From Cytophagales bacterium (GTDB lineage: Bacteria; Bacteroidota; Bacteroidia; Cytophagales; MED-G16), in contig JAPYTU010000021.1 in assembly GCA_029940715.1 (NCBI GenBank), positions 1-22,916 of the forward strand: a stretch of 22,916 nt of DNA, in the 5' to 3' direction. A program made the position numbers and the translations under genes. Positions 22,420-22,916 of this stretch are shown in pieces. A model generated the notes under the pieces. The model did not search any database and was not told the origin of the DNA. It saw nothing but the letters and a program-made list of their open reading frames with translations. Positions within the stretch are counted from its first letter, which is position 1, and each line of letters opens with the position of its first letter.

Positions 22420-22492
22420 GCCTCCATAGCTCAGCTGGTAGAGCAAGTGATTTGTAATCACTAGGTCGGCGGTTCGATTCCGTCTGGAGGCT
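22420..22492 (+). tRNA. tRNA-Thr (TGT anticodon)
   Basis: This is a 73-base cloverleaf. The acceptor stem GCCTCCA pairs with TGGAGGC, the D stem is GCTC/GAGC with GG in the loop, and the anticodon stem AGTGA/TCACT encloses TTTGTAA, giving anticodon TGT. The T arm is GGCGG-TTCGATT-CCGTC and the discriminator is T. CCA is not encoded. The 3' part overlaps, antisense, the end of the Ldh_2-family gene. Confidence 0.97.
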
Positions 22493-22916
22493 CAATACCT
22501 GTCTTATTAGAAATATTAATTAAATCTTTTATAACTGGTTTAATTAATGGAACACCTTTTTTTGATCTAAATTCCATAGCTATTCTTTCGGGATCACCAG
22601 GTATTAATACTTTTTTTTCATTATTTATTGGTTTAGTATTTCTAAAAACTTTAATCCATTGATCAATTTCTTTTTTAAATTCTAAAACATCAATAAAACC
22701 ATCTATTTCCATTACTCCAAAAAAATGTCCGATACCTTTTCCAACTTTAATTTTAGGAGTTTCTTGTTGAAGCGCAAAAGGTGGAGCAAAAGGACCCCAA
22801 TTTGCTTTACTTAATACACAACATAATATATCAACCATTGAGGCAAGACAGTATCCTTTATGTCCACCAATTTCTTCAAATGATCCAATGGGTAATAAAG
22901 AACCTCCTTCAATCAT
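22461..22916 (-). CDS. Ldh_2 family (malate/L-lactate-type) dehydrogenase, C-terminal part; 5' end beyond the right edge
   Basis: 151 codons are visible and the frame runs to the window edge. The protein matches the C-terminal part of the Ldh_2 family of NAD(P)-dependent malate/lactate/ureidoglycolate-type dehydrogenases (usually about 330-360 residues): GGSLLPIGSFEEIGGHKGYCLASMVDILCCVL, WGPFAPPF, GIGHFFGVMEIDGF and the end region GVPLIKPVIKDLINIS. The ATG at the edge is inside a conserved motif, so it is very unlikely to be the true start. The final residues (GIEPPDGIEPPT) are encoded by the antisense of tRNA-Thr, and the stop TAG at 22463-22461 lies in that tRNA, so the C-terminus is extended past the usual family end. 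Substrate is not determined. Confidence 0.9.
   Translation of the reverse strand: MIEGGSLLPIGSFEEIGGHKGYCLASMVDILCCVLSKANWGPFAPPFALQQETPKIKVGKGIGHFFGVMEIDGFIDVLEFKKEIDQWIKVFRNTKPINNEKKVLIPGDPERIAMEFRSKKGVPLIKPVIKDLINISNKTGIEPPDGIEPPT

Noticed and set aside
22914..22916. ATG at the right edge as the true start of the Ldh_2-family gene
   Set aside because: It sits inside the conserved segment before GGSLLPIGS and would delete the N-terminal domain. The gene most probably continues outside the window.
1..22916. Mobile element, CRISPR array, defence island or phage remnant
   Set aside because: No transposase, integrase, direct-repeat array, nuclease/helicase cluster or phage protein was found. 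The content is housekeeping and metabolic with uniform AT-rich composition.

Overview
This is a very AT-rich window (by eye roughly 70-75% A+T) with tightly packed genes, many overlapping starts and stops, and very short gaps. The gene content points to Bacteroidota, most likely an uncultured, streamlined marine member of the Flavobacteriales. The supporting evidence is a TonB-dependent receptor with the SQLGGGSPMIRGF plug signature, a DUF3127 protein, a START-like protein of the Bacteroidota type, a bacillithiol deacetylase (BshB1), several TAnnTTTG promoter elements, and an almost complete lack of strong Shine-Dalgarno sites. No mobile element, CRISPR array, phage gene or rRNA is visible. 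The assignment to order is inference from family resemblance only.

Left part, mostly minus strand (1-5222). A two-gene unit runs off the left edge: a DUF3127 protein with an SSB-like acidic tip, then an unrecognised secreted protein. A candidate 49-residue membrane ORF lies head to head with it. Next is a compressed four-gene operon read leftwards from 5222: msrB, a ROK sugar kinase lacking the usual cysteine cluster, a TonB-dependent receptor, and a deoxynucleoside kinase. Every junction in it overlaps.

Middle part, plus strand (5289-11471). Three genes form one unit: a DUF1611 (DgcN-like) protein, an enolase-superfamily dipeptide epimerase, and an exported serine hydrolase of the type often fused to NagZ-like GH3 enzymes. 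Together they suggest handling of D-glutamate or murein peptides. A Tat-exported Gfo/Idh/MocA oxidoreductase and a DUF1080 lipoprotein follow, a pairing that fits 3-keto-glycoside chemistry in the envelope. Then comes yaaA (peroxide stress).

Right part (11476-22916). A tRNA with anticodon CAT (minus strand) is followed by a START-like protein and an LptF/LptG-type permease. Next is the conserved rpsO-pnp pair, continuing into trxB and bshB1 (thiol redox). pdxH is convergent with bshB1 and shares its stop region. Divergent from pdxH is a four-gene series: yqgE/algH family, a DUF349 repeat protein, a threonine/serine dehydratase and a DUF2279 membrane-associated protein. The last two start with TTG inside the previous stop codon. 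tRNA-Thr(TGT) follows, and a minus-strand Ldh_2-family dehydrogenase entering from the right edge reads through into the antisense of that tRNA.

Most of the window is ordinary housekeeping. The parts most worth a second look are the D-Glu/murein-peptide trio, the SSB-tailed DUF3127 protein, the overlapping receptor/kinase operon and the CDS that ends inside the tRNA. I see no clear evidence of an undescribed defence or mobile system here.
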